DNA of 64,000 nucleotides from Alistipes onderdonkii (GCF_025145285.1 NZ_CP102251.1:372001-436000); one strand, 5' to 3'; shown: positions 8,914-20,645, counted from the stretch's first letter. Notes: generated by a model not told the origin, from the sequence alone. Numbers and translations are program-made.

Positions 8914-10695
8914 ATGCAGTTACGCACCGAGCATATCTACCGCGAGTTCCTCCGCCTGACCCGGCGGTTGAGCAACAGCCAGATCATGATGCTGCTGGCT
9001 GTCGTGGTCGGTATACTCGCCGGACTGGGCACCTACCTGTTCGAAATACTGCTGCACGGCATCAAGAGCGGGCTGATACGCTGGTTCCCGGTGGACAGTG
9101 CGCATGTCCTGTTCCTGATCTACCCCGCCATCGGCATCATACTCGCCACGCTGTTCGTAAAATACATCGTGCGCGACAATATTTCGGAGGGCGTAACGCG
9201 CGTGCTCTACGCCATGTCGAGCCGCAACTCGCGCATCCCGGGGCACAACTGCTGGACGTCGATCGTAGGCGGCGCCACGACCATCGGGTTCGGCGGTTCG
9301 GTGGGGCCCGAGGCGCCGATCGTACTGACGGGCGCGGCGATAGGCTCGAACGTCGGGCGGCTGGTGCGCCTCAATTACAAGCATACCACGCTGCTGCTCT
9401 GCTGCGGTGCCGGTGCGGCGCTGGCAGCCATCTTCAAGGCCCCGATCACAGGCGTGGTCTTCGTGCTGGAGATACTGATGCTCGACATCACGGCCGGCTC
9501 CGTGATCCCGCTGCTGATCGCCTCGATCACGGCCACGACGATGGCTTTCATGCTGCGCGGCTTCGACCCCATACTGGCCGTGACGCTCCAGCCGCAGGAC
9601 GCCTTCGAGCTGTGGCAGATACCGCTTTTCATCCTGCTCGGCGTATGCTGCGGGCTGATGTCCTGGTATTTCACCTCGACCAACCTGCGCGTGGGCAACT
9701 TCTTCCGTAAGATCGACAGCCAATATAAGAAATGGCTCGTCGGCGGCGCCGTGCTGGGCATCCTGATCTTCATCTTCCCGCCGCTCTACGGCGAAGGCTA
9801 CGAAGGGTTCATGTCGCTGATGCACGGCCGCGCACAGGAGCTGTTCGACAATTCGCTCTTCTACCGCTTCCGGGAAATCGACTGGGTGGTCATCCTCTTC
9901 GTCATCGCCACGATGTTCTTCAAGGTCATCGCCATGGCCTCGACCAACGCCGCGGGCGGCGTGGGCGGAACCTTCGCGCCGTCGTTGTTCGTGGGGGCGT
10001 TCACGGGAGCCTCGATCGCCCTGCTGTGCAATGCATTCTTCGACTGGGACGTCTCGGTCGTCTCGTTCACGCTGGTGGGCATGGCCGGCGTGATGTCGGG
10101 CGTGATGAAGGCGCCGCTGACCTCGATCTTCCTCATCGCGGAACTTTCGAACGGCTACGGACTGTTCATCCCGCTGATGATCACGGCCTGCATATCGTTC
10201 GCCGTAGACTATTACCTCGACCCCGACTCGATCTACACCAAACAACTGCGCCAGCGGGGCGAACTGCTCACGCACGACAAAGACCAGTCGGTATTCGTCT
10301 TCCTGAAGCTCGACGATCTGATGGAGACCGATTTCCTGCGCATCAAGGAGAATTTCACGCTAGGCGACATCGTGCACATCATCTCGACGGCACGCCGCAA
10401 CATCTTCCCCGTGATCGACAACTTCGGACACCTGCTGGGTATCGTGCAGCTGGACGACCTGCGCGAAGACATGTTCAAACACGAAAAATACGGGCAGCCG
10501 ATCTCCGACTACATGATCCAGCCCCCGGACAAGATACTCGAACACGAATTGATACAGGGCGTCATGGAGAAATTCGAGGACAAGCACACCTGGATGCTGC
10601 CCGTGGTCGACAAACAGAACCGCTACCTGGGCTTCATTTCCAAATCGCGCATCTTGAACGCCTACCGCGAACAGCTGGTGAAGATACAGCAGTAA
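8914..10695 (+). CDS. ClC-type chloride channel/antiporter with C-terminal CBS pair
   Basis: 593 aa. Ten or more hydrophobic helices cover residues 20-430. Filter signatures of the ClC family are present: GGSVGPEAPIV (the GREGP motif as GPEAP, keeping the gating glutamate), GAGAALAAIFKAPITGVVF, and GGVGGTFAPSLFVGAF. The last 130 residues form two CBS domains (LMETDFLRIKENFTLGDIV and ISDYMIQPP...), which usually bind nucleotides and tune transport. Retention of the gating Glu suits an H+/Cl- exchanger, but this is inference. Confidence 0.93.
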   Translation: MQLRTEHIYREFLRLTRRLSNSQIMMLLAVVVGILAGLGTYLFEILLHGIKSGLIRWFPVDSAHVLFLIYPAIGIILATLFVKYIVRDNISEGVTRVLYAMSSRNSRIPGHNCWTSIVGGATTIGFGGSVGPEAPIVLTGAAIGSNVGRLVRLNYKHTTLLLCCGAGAALAAIFKAPITGVVFVLEILMLDITAGSVIPLLIASITATTMAFMLRGFDPILAVTLQPQDAFELWQIPLFILLGVCCGLMSWYFTSTNLRVGNFFRKIDSQYKKWLVGGAVLGILIFIFPPLYGEGYEGFMSLMHGRAQELFDNSLFYRFREIDWVVILFVIATMFFKVIAMASTNAAGGVGGTFAPSLFVGAFTGASIALLCNAFFDWDVSVVSFTLVGMAGVMSGVMKAPLTSIFLIAELSNGYGLFIPLMITACISFAVDYYLDPDSIYTKQLRQRGELLTHDKDQSVFVFLKLDDLMETDFLRIKENFTLGDIVHIISTARRNIFPVIDNFGHLLGIVQLDDLREDMFKHEKYGQPISDYMIQPPDKILEHELIQGVMEKFEDKHTWMLPVVDKQNRYLGFISKSRILNAYREQLVKIQQ

Positions 10696-10745
10696 ACCGG
10701 GGTTAACCTCCGCATCTTCGCTGCAATGCCCATAATCACTCCGCA

Positions 10746-10770
10746 CCTCCCGTTGAAAAGGGAGGCTTTT
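10746..10770 (+). terminator. Terminator after the ClC gene
   Basis: Stem CCTCCC/GGGAGG around GTTGAAAA, followed by a TTTT run. Confidence 0.55.
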
Positions 10771-10794
10771 CCCCGACGATAAACCTACGGCAAT

Positions 10795-11139
10795 ATGACG
10801 ACAGAAAATCCCTATCCCTGGGCCGACGGCATGAACTGCGCGGTTACGGTATGCGACACCGGGGACACGATCCTCTACATGAACGACAAGGCGCGCACGA
10901 CCTTCGCCCGGCACGGCGACATGATCGGCAAAAACCTCTTCGACTGCCACAGCGAACGGTCGCGCGGAATTATCCGGCGCCTGCTCGCCGACGGGGGCAC
11001 GAATGCCTACACGATCGAGAAAAACGGCGTCCGCAAAATGATCTACCAGACAGCCTGGCGCGTGGACGGCATCGTGGGCGGGCTGGCAGAGATCTCGATG
11101 GAGATTCCCGCCGATATGCCGCATTACATCCGGGGCTGA
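10795..11139 (+). CDS. Single PAS-domain protein
   Basis: 114 aa, cytosolic, no signal peptide. The fold is a PAS domain: AVTVCDTGDTILYMNDKA, then a helix, IGKNLFDCHSERSRGIIRRL, then two strands ending in KMIYQTAWRVDGIVGGLAEI. Nothing else is attached, so it may act as a free sensor or ligand-binding adaptor; ligand unknown. Stands alone, 99 bp after the ClC gene, with a 474-bp gap behind it. Confidence 0.8.
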   Translation: MTTENPYPWADGMNCAVTVCDTGDTILYMNDKARTTFARHGDMIGKNLFDCHSERSRGIIRRLLADGGTNAYTIEKNGVRKMIYQTAWRVDGIVGGLAEISMEIPADMPHYIRG

Positions 11140-11344
11140 CCCGACGGCAAACCCGATCCGGCACAGCAGCGATGGCCGGTCACCGGCGCCAAGCATCGAG
11201 CGGCCGATGACAGGCGCCCGGGCCCGGTGTGTATGTTCCGATACCAGCACCCGGTATCTGGATCCGGCATCCGGAGGAAGGCGGAAAAGCAGTTTGCGGA
11301 AATCCGGTTCCGGAACACAACCTGCGAACGGTCAACAACAGGCA

Positions 11345-11428
11345 GTGAAGACCAAACCGCGAATACCCGGCTGTGAACAATAAGCAGCGAACAGAAGCCG
11401 GTAAACAGAATGCAAGGACAGGAAAACG
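11345..11428. repeat. Degenerate 14-bp tandem repeat in an otherwise empty gap
   Basis: The gap 11140-11613 has no credible gene. Inside it six consecutive 14-bp units begin GTGAAG, GCGAAT, GTGAAC, GCGAAC, GTAAAC and AGGACA (starts 11345, 11359, 11373, 11387, 11401, 11415). The flanks are rich in CCGG and GAAC words. Origin and role unknown. Confidence 0.5.
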
Positions 11429-11489
11429 CGAACCGGTGACACCGGGCCGAATCCGGATTGAGCCGATGAATTCCCGGGAATTGCGGACA

Positions 11490-11526
11490 AAATTTTTAGA
11501 GGGCCTTAAGGCCCTCTAATTTTTTA
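11490..11526. terminator. Palindromic terminator hairpin
   Basis: A perfect 24-bp palindrome (11496-11519, arms TTAGAGGGCC and GGCCCTCTAA around TTAA) with a T run on one side and an A/T run on the other, so it can work in both directions. Confidence 0.7.
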
Positions 11527-11551
11527 GTGTTCAAAAATTTTGTCGTGTTTG

Positions 11552-11583
11552 CTTGCCAAAATGCAAAATAAACTTTACATTTG
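11552..11583 (+). promoter_or_regulatory. Promoter of the membrane-protein/XRE cassette
   Basis: TTG at 11553-11555 and TACATTTG at 11576-11583, with 20 bp between, fit the Bacteroidetes -33/-7 consensus; 30 bp before the ATG. Confidence 0.7.
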
Positions 11584-11613
11584 TATTAGTCAAACCACTA
11601 AAACGATTACCGT

Positions 11614-12063
11614 ATGCCTAAAAACCTTTTATTGCCGCACCGATGCAAACACCTCGCATCAATCCTGCTGATCGTCGCCCTGGCTTTCATTCTCATAATG
11701 GTCCTCCGGCCGGTCGAAGAGGAGCGAACCGACACATGGCTCCTGTCGGCCGCAACGATCGCCATGATCGCTCTGCCGATAATCGCCCTCTCCCGTGAAC
11801 GGATCGAAGACGAGTACATCTCTTCGCTGCGCGGACAAACCCTGGTCGCCGTCATCTACCTGTTCTTCATTGTCAACCTGCTCCGGATTCCTTTCTTCTA
11901 CGTCGGAACCCGGATATTAACTTTGGGTGAGATCGTCCGAATCAAGACATGGACGGACTGGCTTTCCAATCCGGTATTTATCTGCGCCGTATACGTAATC
12001 ATTTTCAATCTGCGCTTGTGGCGGCTCCGATGCCGCACACCGGAAGCGGATGAAAATGCCTAA
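11614..12063 (+). CDS. Small integral membrane protein, cassette gene A
   Basis: 149 aa with four hydrophobic segments (about 12-30, 45-62, 75-95, 115-135). The cytoplasmic-looking loop after the second helix reads ALSRERIEDEYISSLRGQTL, a motif also present in the next gene, so the two are distant paralogues. Not assigned to a family of known function. First of three tightly spaced plus-strand genes ending in an XRE regulator; that arrangement recurs in Bacteroidetes and Firmicutes with small membrane proteins of unknown role. Confidence 0.75.
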   Translation: MPKNLLLPHRCKHLASILLIVALAFILIMVLRPVEEERTDTWLLSAATIAMIALPIIALSRERIEDEYISSLRGQTLVAVIYLFFIVNLLRIPFFYVGTRILTLGEIVRIKTWTDWLSNPVFICAVYVIIFNLRLWRLRCRTPEADENA

Positions 12064-12102
12064 CGAACCCTGTATCTGCAAAAACAAATAAAAAACTGCA
12101 TT

Positions 12103-12522
12103 ATGAAAAAAGACTATTTACTGCCCGTCGGTTTCAAGAAAATCGGATGGATATTGCTGCTTCCCTCCGTCCTGCTCGGCTGTTACATGCTTTTCCTGCA
12201 GGACAAACTGAACTGGCTCGACAGCCTGAACGAGCACCTGCTCAATAACACGGCCCTTATCGGCACGGCCATCGGCCTGATCTTCATAGGCTTCGCCCGC
12301 GAACGCAACGAAGACGAAATGATTACTTCGTTGCGGCTGAACAGCCTGTTCATCTCCGTATACGCCAACTACATATTACTGATCCTGCTGGCACTGTGTT
12401 TCTACGACTTCGAGTTCCTGACCTGCATGTTCGTACTGCTGTACACCATCCCGGCCATCTACTACCTGCTTTTCCGCATGGCCATGTACCGGCTTAACAA
12501 AACGCTCCGCGATGAAGAATAG
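12103..12522 (+). CDS. Small integral membrane protein, cassette gene B
   Basis: 139 aa, four hydrophobic helices. It repeats the design of the preceding gene, with GFARERNEDEMITSLRLNSL after helix two. The 3' end overlaps the start of the XRE gene by 11 bp, which suggests coupled translation. Function not recognised. Confidence 0.75.
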   Translation: MKKDYLLPVGFKKIGWILLLPSVLLGCYMLFLQDKLNWLDSLNEHLLNNTALIGTAIGLIFIGFARERNEDEMITSLRLNSLFISVYANYILLILLALCFYDFEFLTCMFVLLYTIPAIYYLLFRMAMYRLNKTLRDEE

Positions 12523-12712
12523 GATTCGAGTCGAACGCGCCGAAGTACGCATGACCCAACAGCAGTTGGCCGATGCCATCGGCGTAAGCCGCCAGACCGT
12601 AAACGCCATCGAGGCCGGGCGCTTCGTCCCCTCGACGGTACTGGCACTGAAGATCGCCCGGATCTTCGGCAAACCCGTCGAACAGGTTTTCCAGCTCGAA
12701 GAGGGGGACTGA
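12512..12712 (+). CDS. XRE-family helix-turn-helix regulator
   Basis: 66 aa consisting only of a Cro/C1-type HTH: VRMTQQQLADAIGVSRQTVN followed by AIEAGRFVPSTVLALKIARI. Proteins of this size (YozG-like) usually control their own operon. It overlaps the upstream membrane-protein gene, so it is very likely to regulate that cassette. Confidence 0.88.
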   Translation: MKNRIRVERAEVRMTQQQLADAIGVSRQTVNAIEAGRFVPSTVLALKIARIFGKPVEQVFQLEEGD

Positions 12713-12736
12713 CCCCGCGGAGGCATACCGCGGCAG

Positions 12737-12780
12737 ACAAGAAAGGGGGGGGGTACCATGATACCGCCCCCCTTGTGTTT
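12737..12780 (+). terminator. Terminator with a nine-G stem
   Basis: ACAAG...AAGG(G)7TA pairs with TACCGCCCCCCTTGT, followed by TTTT; nine Gs at 12745-12753. Sits after the XRE gene. Confidence 0.65.
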
Positions 12781-12845
12781 TCACGGCGGGCACGCCGTCC
12801 CGCATACGCCGCCCGTACAGGCGGCGTGACGCAGCAGCGAAAGCC

Positions 12846-13811
12846 CTATAATTTGATGTCGTAAATCTGAATCACGCCCTGCAATTTCCCGGCATCGTCC
12901 GTGACGAGCAGCGACGTGACCTTGTTACGGGTCATCATCTTCTCGGCCTCGATCAGTTTCTTATCCGCGGAGATGGTTTTCGGGCTGGGCGTGGCGATAT
13001 CGGCGGCCTTGATATTGAAGAACTCGGCGCGGCGGCGCTCCATCGCACGGCGCACGTCGCCGTCGGTCACGATGCCCTCGATCCGGTCACCCTCGCAGAT
13101 GATGATAAGCCCCAGCCCGCCCTTGCTGATGGCGTGGATCATATCCGTCGCCGAGCAGTCGGGCGCCACGACCGGAAGGTCGTGCGAACGCATCACGTTG
13201 CCCACGGTCATCAGCAGGCGACGCCCGAGGCTGCCGCCCGGATGCAGGCGTGCGAAATCGACGCTCGTGAAGCCCCGCATCTGCATGAGTGACACGGCCA
13301 GCGCATCGCCCATGGCGATCTGCGCCGTGGTCGAGGTCGTCGGCGCGAGGTGCAGGATGCAGGCTTCCTCTTCGACGCTCACGTCGAGATGGATATCGGA
13401 ATTCTTCGCCAGCGCCGATTCGGGATTGCCCGTCATCGACACCAGCTTGTTGCCGTTGGAGTGGATGAAAGGCACGATCTTCAGGATTTCGTCGGTCTCG
13501 CCCGAATAGGAGAGCGCCAGCACGACGTCGTCCTTCGAGATCATCCCCAGATCGCCGTGGAAGGCCTCGCCGGGATGCAGGAAGAAACTCGGGGTTCCGG
13601 TCGAGGCCAGCGTCGCGGCGATCTTGCGCCCGACGAGCCCCGATTTGCCCATGCCGGTGACGATGCATTTGCCGCTGCATGCGAGGATCAGCTCCACGGC
13701 ATCGGCGAAATTGTCACCCAAGGTCTCCTTCATGTGCTTGAGCGCCAGCATCTCGGTATTGATGGCCTTGCGGGCCAGGTCGAGGATCTGCGCTTTGGTG
13801 GTATCGGTCAT
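12846..13811 (-). CDS. kdsD: Arabinose-5-phosphate isomerase (KpsF/GutQ family)
   Basis: 321 aa. Interconverts ribulose 5-phosphate and arabinose 5-phosphate, the first committed step to KDO. SIS domain at about 35-170 (ITGMGKSGLVGRKIAATLAS, TGTPSFFLHPGEAFHGDLG, LSYSGETDEIL), then two CBS domains (about 205-320). Its ATG overlaps the stop of kdsA (TAATG). Third gene of the kdsB-kdsA-kdsD operon. Confidence 0.95.
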   Translation of the reverse strand: MTDTTKAQILDLARKAINTEMLALKHMKETLGDNFADAVELILACSGKCIVTGMGKSGLVGRKIAATLASTGTPSFFLHPGEAFHGDLGMISKDDVVLALSYSGETDEILKIVPFIHSNGNKLVSMTGNPESALAKNSDIHLDVSVEEEACILHLAPTTSTTAQIAMGDALAVSLMQMRGFTSVDFARLHPGGSLGRRLLMTVGNVMRSHDLPVVAPDCSATDMIHAISKGGLGLIIICEGDRIEGIVTDGDVRRAMERRRAEFFNIKAADIATPSPKTISADKKLIEAEKMMTRNKVTSLLVTDDAGKLQGVIQIYDIKL

Positions 13812-14566
13812 TATAGCAAGGTTTTAATGAGATTCTCCAGATCGTCGAGTTGCAACATGTTGGGGCCGTCGCTCCTGGCGCAGTCGGGGCAGGGGTGCAC
13901 TTCGAAGAAGAAGCCGTTGGCACCGAACTCCCGTGCCGCCCGGGCCATGGCCGGCACGAACTCGCGGTTGCCTCCCGTCGTACCGCCCGCACCGCCGGGA
14001 CGCTGCACCGAATGGGTACAATCCATCACCACGGTCTGCGCGATGCGCAGCATGTCGGGGATATTGCGGAAATCGACCACCAGATTGTTGTAACCGTAGA
14101 TATTGCCGCGTTCGGTGAGCCATATTTCCGAAGCCCCCGCATCGCGCGCCTTCTCATAGGGGTACTGCATGTCCAACCCCGAAAGGAACTGCGCCTTTTT
14201 GATATTCACGGTCTTGCCCGTCCTGGCCGCGGCGGTGAGCAGGTCGGTCTGCCGGCAGAGGAAGGCCGGGATCTGGATCACGTCGACGACCTCGCCCACA
14301 GGCGCGGCCTGCCACGCCTCGTGGATGTCGGTCAGCAGGCGCAGCCCCCACTTCGCCCGCACGTCGGCGAGCATACGCAACCCCTTTTCGAGTCCGGGGC
14401 CGCGGAACGAGGAGATCGAGGTGCGGTTGGCCTTGTCGAACGAGGCCTTGAAGATAATATCCGTCCCGAGGGCCTTGTTGATCGCCACGAGGCGTTCGGC
14501 CACGGTGTCGAGCAACTCGGCGGATTCGATGACGCAGGGGCCGGCGATGAATTTCATAGCTGTCAT
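13811..14566 (-). CDS. kdsA: 3-deoxy-8-phosphooctulonate synthase
   Basis: 251 aa. Condenses arabinose 5-phosphate with phosphoenolpyruvate to KDO 8-phosphate. Signatures: FIAGPCVIES, FKASFDKANRTSISSFRGPG, DIHEAWQAAPVGEVVDVIQIP, MDCTHSVQRPGG and FFFEVHPCPDCARSDGPN. The frame is open further upstream to 14815, but the start at 14566 is chosen because its ATG overlaps the kdsB stop (ATGA) and the family begins there. Confidence 0.96.
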   Translation of the reverse strand: MTAMKFIAGPCVIESAELLDTVAERLVAINKALGTDIIFKASFDKANRTSISSFRGPGLEKGLRMLADVRAKWGLRLLTDIHEAWQAAPVGEVVDVIQIPAFLCRQTDLLTAAARTGKTVNIKKAQFLSGLDMQYPYEKARDAGASEIWLTERGNIYGYNNLVVDFRNIPDMLRIAQTVVMDCTHSVQRPGGAGGTTGGNREFVPAMARAAREFGANGFFFEVHPCPDCARSDGPNMLQLDDLENLIKTLL

Positions 14567-15327
14567 TTTATAAATTCCGGATGGTGTGACAAAAACTCCT
14601 CGGCACGTGCGAGGTCTTGGGGCGTGTCGATGCCGATGGTCTCGACGTCGGTGATGCCCACGCCGATCCTGTAGCCGTTTTCGAGCCAACGGAGCTGCTC
14701 GAGCGACTCGGCCTTTTCGAGCGTGGACTGCGGCAACGCCGTGACGGCACGCAGCACCTCCGTGCGGAAGGCATAGAGGCCGATGTGCTTGTAGAACGTA
14801 TGGTGCGCAAGCCACTGCGAGCGTTCGACGCCGCGCAAGTAAGGGATGACCGAACGCGAAAAATAGATGGCCCGCGACTGCGCATCGAGCACCACCTTCG
14901 GCGAATTGGGGTTTTCCAGCGCGGCCAGGCCGTCCGCTTCGGCAAAGGGTTTCACGAGCGTGGCGATGTCCGTCGCGGGATCGTCGAAGCAGCGCTTCAC
15001 GGCTTCGAGCTGCGACGCCCGGATGAAAGGCTCGTCGCCCTGCACGTTGACGACCACGTCGTAGAGCTTTCCCTGCCTGAGGTAGGCTTCCCAGCAGCGA
15101 TCCGTGCCGCTCTTATGGTCTGCCGAGGTCATCTCGGCCTTGCCGCCGAATGCCACCACGGCATCGTAAATCCGCTCGTCGTCCGTGGCGACCACGGCAT
15201 CGTCCAGTACGCCCGCCACCTGCTCGTAGACCCGCCGGATAACGGGTTTCCCGCCCAGCACGGCCAACGGTTTGGCCGGGAAGCGGGTCGACGCATAACG
15301 CGCCGGTATGATTGCGATAAATTTCAT
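14563..15327 (-). CDS. kdsB: CMP-KDO synthetase (3-deoxy-manno-octulosonate cytidylyltransferase)
   Basis: 254 aa. Activates KDO with CTP for lipid A assembly. N-terminal nucleotide-binding motif IPARYASTRFPAKPLA, then VQGDEPFI, FSRSVIPYLRG and HIGLYAFRTEVL. First gene of the three-gene KDO operon; overlaps kdsA by four bases. Confidence 0.97.
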   Translation of the reverse strand: MKFIAIIPARYASTRFPAKPLAVLGGKPVIRRVYEQVAGVLDDAVVATDDERIYDAVVAFGGKAEMTSADHKSGTDRCWEAYLRQGKLYDVVVNVQGDEPFIRASQLEAVKRCFDDPATDIATLVKPFAEADGLAALENPNSPKVVLDAQSRAIYFSRSVIPYLRGVERSQWLAHHTFYKHIGLYAFRTEVLRAVTALPQSTLEKAESLEQLRWLENGYRIGVGITDVETIGIDTPQDLARAEEFLSHHPEFIK

Positions 15328-15357
15328 CGGCAGAGGAATTGATCCATAAAATTAAAA

Positions 15358-15396
15358 AAGTAAAAGGTGAAAAACAAAACTTTCCACCTTTTACTT
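15358..15396. terminator. Terminator between kdsB upstream region and lon
   Basis: AAGTAAAAGGTG pairs with CACCTTTTACTT around a 15-nt loop, with A and T runs on both sides. It lies just after the lon stop on the minus strand. Confidence 0.7.
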
Positions 15397-15407
15397 CTTT
15401 CGGGTCG

Positions 15408-17840
15408 CTATATGAGCGCCTGTTTCAGCACTTCGTCGTTGGTCTTCACGTAATGGAAGGTCAGTCCGTCGATGTATTCGGGCTTGATCTCGGCGATGTC
15501 CTTGCGGTTCTCCTCCGAGAGGATCAGCTCGTTGATCCCGGCGCGTTTGGCCGCCAGAATCTTCTCCTTGACGCCGCCCACCGGCATCACACGGCCGCGG
15601 AGCGTCGTCTCGCCCGTCATGGCGATACGATCCCGGACTTTCCGCCCCGTGTAGGTCGAAACGATCGAGGTCACCATCGTAATGCCGGCCGAAGGGCCGT
15701 CCTTCGGGATCGCACCCTCGGGGACATGGATGTTGATGTCGTTCTTCTCGAACAGCGCGGGGTCGATACCCAGCTCCTTGCTGTGTGCCATCACCCACTC
15801 GTGGGCGATCGTAGCGGACTCCTTCATCACATCGCCCAGGTTACCCGTCAGGCTGACCTTGCCCTTGCCGGGCGTCAGCACCGACTCGATGTAGAGGATG
15901 TCGCCGCCGACCTCCGTCCAGGCCAGGCCCGTCACGACGCCCGTCATGCCGCCCACCTCGTACTCTTCCTTGAGGAACTTGGGCATGCCGAGGATCTTTT
16001 CGACCTCCCTGGCAGAAACCTCCGGGGCGAAAACCTCGTCGAAGGCGATCTGCTTGGCACGGGCGCGGGCGATCTTGGCCAGCAGTTTGTCGAGCGAGCG
16101 GACACCCGACTCGCGGGTATAGCCGGCGATGATGCCTTCGACTACCTCGGGGGCCATCGTGAGTTCCTGCTCCTTGATGCCGTGCGCCTCGCGCTGCTTG
16201 GGCAGCAGGTGGTCGAGCGCAATGCGCACCTTCTCCTCGATCAGGTAGCCGGCGATATTGATCATCTCCATGCGGTCGCGCAGCGCCGGTGCGATGTTGG
16301 CGATATTGTTGGCCGTGGCGATGAACAGCACTTTCGACAGGTCGTACTCCATGTCGATGTAGTTATCGTGGAAGGTGGTGTTCTGCTCCGGGTCAAGCAC
16401 CTCGAGCAGCGCGCTCGACGGGTCGCCGTGGTTCGAAACGGTCACCTTGTCCACCTCGTCGAGGATGATGACCGGGTTCGACGAACCGCACCGCTTGATA
16501 GTCTGGATGATCCGTCCCGGCATGGCGCCGATGTAGGTGCGGCGATGCCCGCGGATTTCCGACTCGTCGTGCAGGCCGCCGAGCGAGATACGCCCGAACT
16601 TGCGGCCCAGCGCCGCCGCCACCGACTTGCCCAGCGAGGTCTTACCCACACCCGGAGGGCCATAGAGGCAGAGTATCGGGGATTTGAGGTCGCCCTTGAG
16701 CTTGATGACGGCCAGGTGTTCGAGGATACGCTCCTTGACCTCCTCCAGCCCGAAATGGTCGCGGTCGAGCTGCTCGCGCGCGCAATTCAGATCGAGGTTG
16801 TCCTTGGTCACCTCGTTCCACGGGAGTTCCAGCAGCAGTTGCAGGTAGGTCATCTGCACCGAATATTCGGCCACGGCGGGATTCAGCCGCTCGACCTTCT
16901 GCAACTCTTTCTCGAAGGTTTCGCCGACCTCCGTGGGCCAGTTCTTCTTCTTGGCCTCCTCGCGCATCTTCTCGATGTCGGCATCGGCGCCGTCGCCCAG
17001 TTCGTCCTGGATCGTGCGCATCTGCTGCTGCAGGTAATAGTCGCGCTGCTGCTTGTCGATCTCCTGCTTCACGCGCTCCTGTATCTGGTTCTTCAGCTCG
17101 GCCAGCTGCTGTTCGCGGATCAGTATTTCGAGCAGCTTGCGGGCACGGGCCAGCAGGCCGGGGGCCTCCAGCAACGACTGGCGGTCTTCGTCCGTAAGCT
17201 CCATGTTCGAGCAGATGAAATTGATGATGCCGCGCTTGGAGTCGATGTTCTTGATGGCGAAGGCCGCCTCCTTGGGCATCGACGGCGAAACGTTGATGAT
17301 GTTGAGCGCCACGTCGCGGATCGAATCCACGAGGGCCTCGAACTCGATGCTCTTCAGGTCGGGCGTCGTATCGCGCAGGGCGGTCACCCGGGCCCGGAAA
17401 TAGGGCTCGGTCGTAATGTATTCGCGTATTTCGATCTTCTCCAGGCCGTTCAGGATCACCGTGAGGTTCCCGTTGGGCATTTCGAGGATTTTGATGATGC
17501 GCGCCGCGGTGCCGACCTTGTACATGTCGTCCGGCGCGGGGTCTTCGACGTCGCTCTCGCGCTGCAACACGGCGCCCAGAATGCCGCCTTCGGCATTCAC
17601 GGCACGTACGAGGCTGATGCTCTTGTCGCGTCCCACGGTGATCGGGGTGATCGCACCGGGGAAGAGCACCGAACTGCGCAGCGTAAGGATCGGGATGATT
17701 TCCGGCACTTCGACCTCCTCGGCGACCTCGTCGCCGCCGGTCACGATCGGAATCACGTGGTGTTTGCCGTCGAGCAGCTCGGGAAGCAGGCTCGCATCTT
17801 CGACTTCGATGGTTTCGATTATCTTATCTTTTTTACTCAT
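15408..17840 (-). CDS. lon: ATP-dependent protease Lon
   Basis: 810 aa cytosolic AAA+ serine protease. N-terminal substrate-binding domain (about 40-240), coiled-coil (about 240-330), AAA module with Walker A YGPPGVGKTSLG (about 395) and Walker B VIILDEVDKV, then the protease domain with catalytic Ser in PKDGPSAGITMVTS (about 717) and Lys in AAKRAGINEL. Divergent from valS across 123 bp. Confidence 0.98.
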   Translation of the reverse strand: MSKKDKIIETIEVEDASLLPELLDGKHHVIPIVTGGDEVAEEVEVPEIIPILTLRSSVLFPGAITPITVGRDKSISLVRAVNAEGGILGAVLQRESDVEDPAPDDMYKVGTAARIIKILEMPNGNLTVILNGLEKIEIREYITTEPYFRARVTALRDTTPDLKSIEFEALVDSIRDVALNIINVSPSMPKEAAFAIKNIDSKRGIINFICSNMELTDEDRQSLLEAPGLLARARKLLEILIREQQLAELKNQIQERVKQEIDKQQRDYYLQQQMRTIQDELGDGADADIEKMREEAKKKNWPTEVGETFEKELQKVERLNPAVAEYSVQMTYLQLLLELPWNEVTKDNLDLNCAREQLDRDHFGLEEVKERILEHLAVIKLKGDLKSPILCLYGPPGVGKTSLGKSVAAALGRKFGRISLGGLHDESEIRGHRRTYIGAMPGRIIQTIKRCGSSNPVIILDEVDKVTVSNHGDPSSALLEVLDPEQNTTFHDNYIDMEYDLSKVLFIATANNIANIAPALRDRMEMINIAGYLIEEKVRIALDHLLPKQREAHGIKEQELTMAPEVVEGIIAGYTRESGVRSLDKLLAKIARARAKQIAFDEVFAPEVSAREVEKILGMPKFLKEEYEVGGMTGVVTGLAWTEVGGDILYIESVLTPGKGKVSLTGNLGDVMKESATIAHEWVMAHSKELGIDPALFEKNDINIHVPEGAIPKDGPSAGITMVTSIVSTYTGRKVRDRIAMTGETTLRGRVMPVGGVKEKILAAKRAGINELILSEENRKDIAEIKPEYIDGLTFHYVKTNDEVLKQALI

Positions 17841-17868
17841 AGTTTACAGATACAAATATATAATGGTG

Positions 17869-17876
17869 CAAAGGTA
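17869..17876 (-). promoter_or_regulatory. -7 box for lon
   Basis: Minus strand TACCTTTG, 28 bp before the lon ATG. Confidence 0.6.
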
Positions 17877-17900
17877 ACGATTTTTTATAGATATTTATTT

Positions 17901-17928
17901 TATCTTTGACAGAATGTTAATAACTTTG
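17901..17928 (+). promoter_or_regulatory. Two -7 boxes for valS
   Basis: TATCTTTG (17901-17908) and TAACTTTG (17921-17928) both fit TAnnTTTG, 20 bp apart, 35-63 bp before the valS ATG. They may be two start points. Confidence 0.6.
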
Positions 17929-17963
17929 CAGGCCAAATAACGAAGCAAAACATTCACACCGCT

Positions 17964-20591
<2,628 letters not shown>

Positions 20592-20601
20592 ACAAGGACG
20601 G

Positions 20602-20645
20602 ACATGCCCTGTCCCGAATTCCCGAGGGGTTGGGACAGGCATTCC
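20602..20645 (+). terminator. Terminator-like hairpin after valS
   Basis: CATGCCCTGTCCC pairs with GGGACAGGCAT (one bulge) around about 18 nt; no clear T run. Confidence 0.4.

Noticed and set aside
14567..14815. Longer N-terminus for kdsA
   Set aside because: Overlaps kdsB coding sequence and is unlike the family; the ATGA overlap at 14566 gives the right start.
15339..17909. An 856-codon plus-strand open frame
   Set aside because: Antisense to lon; arginine- and histidine-rich, no domain.
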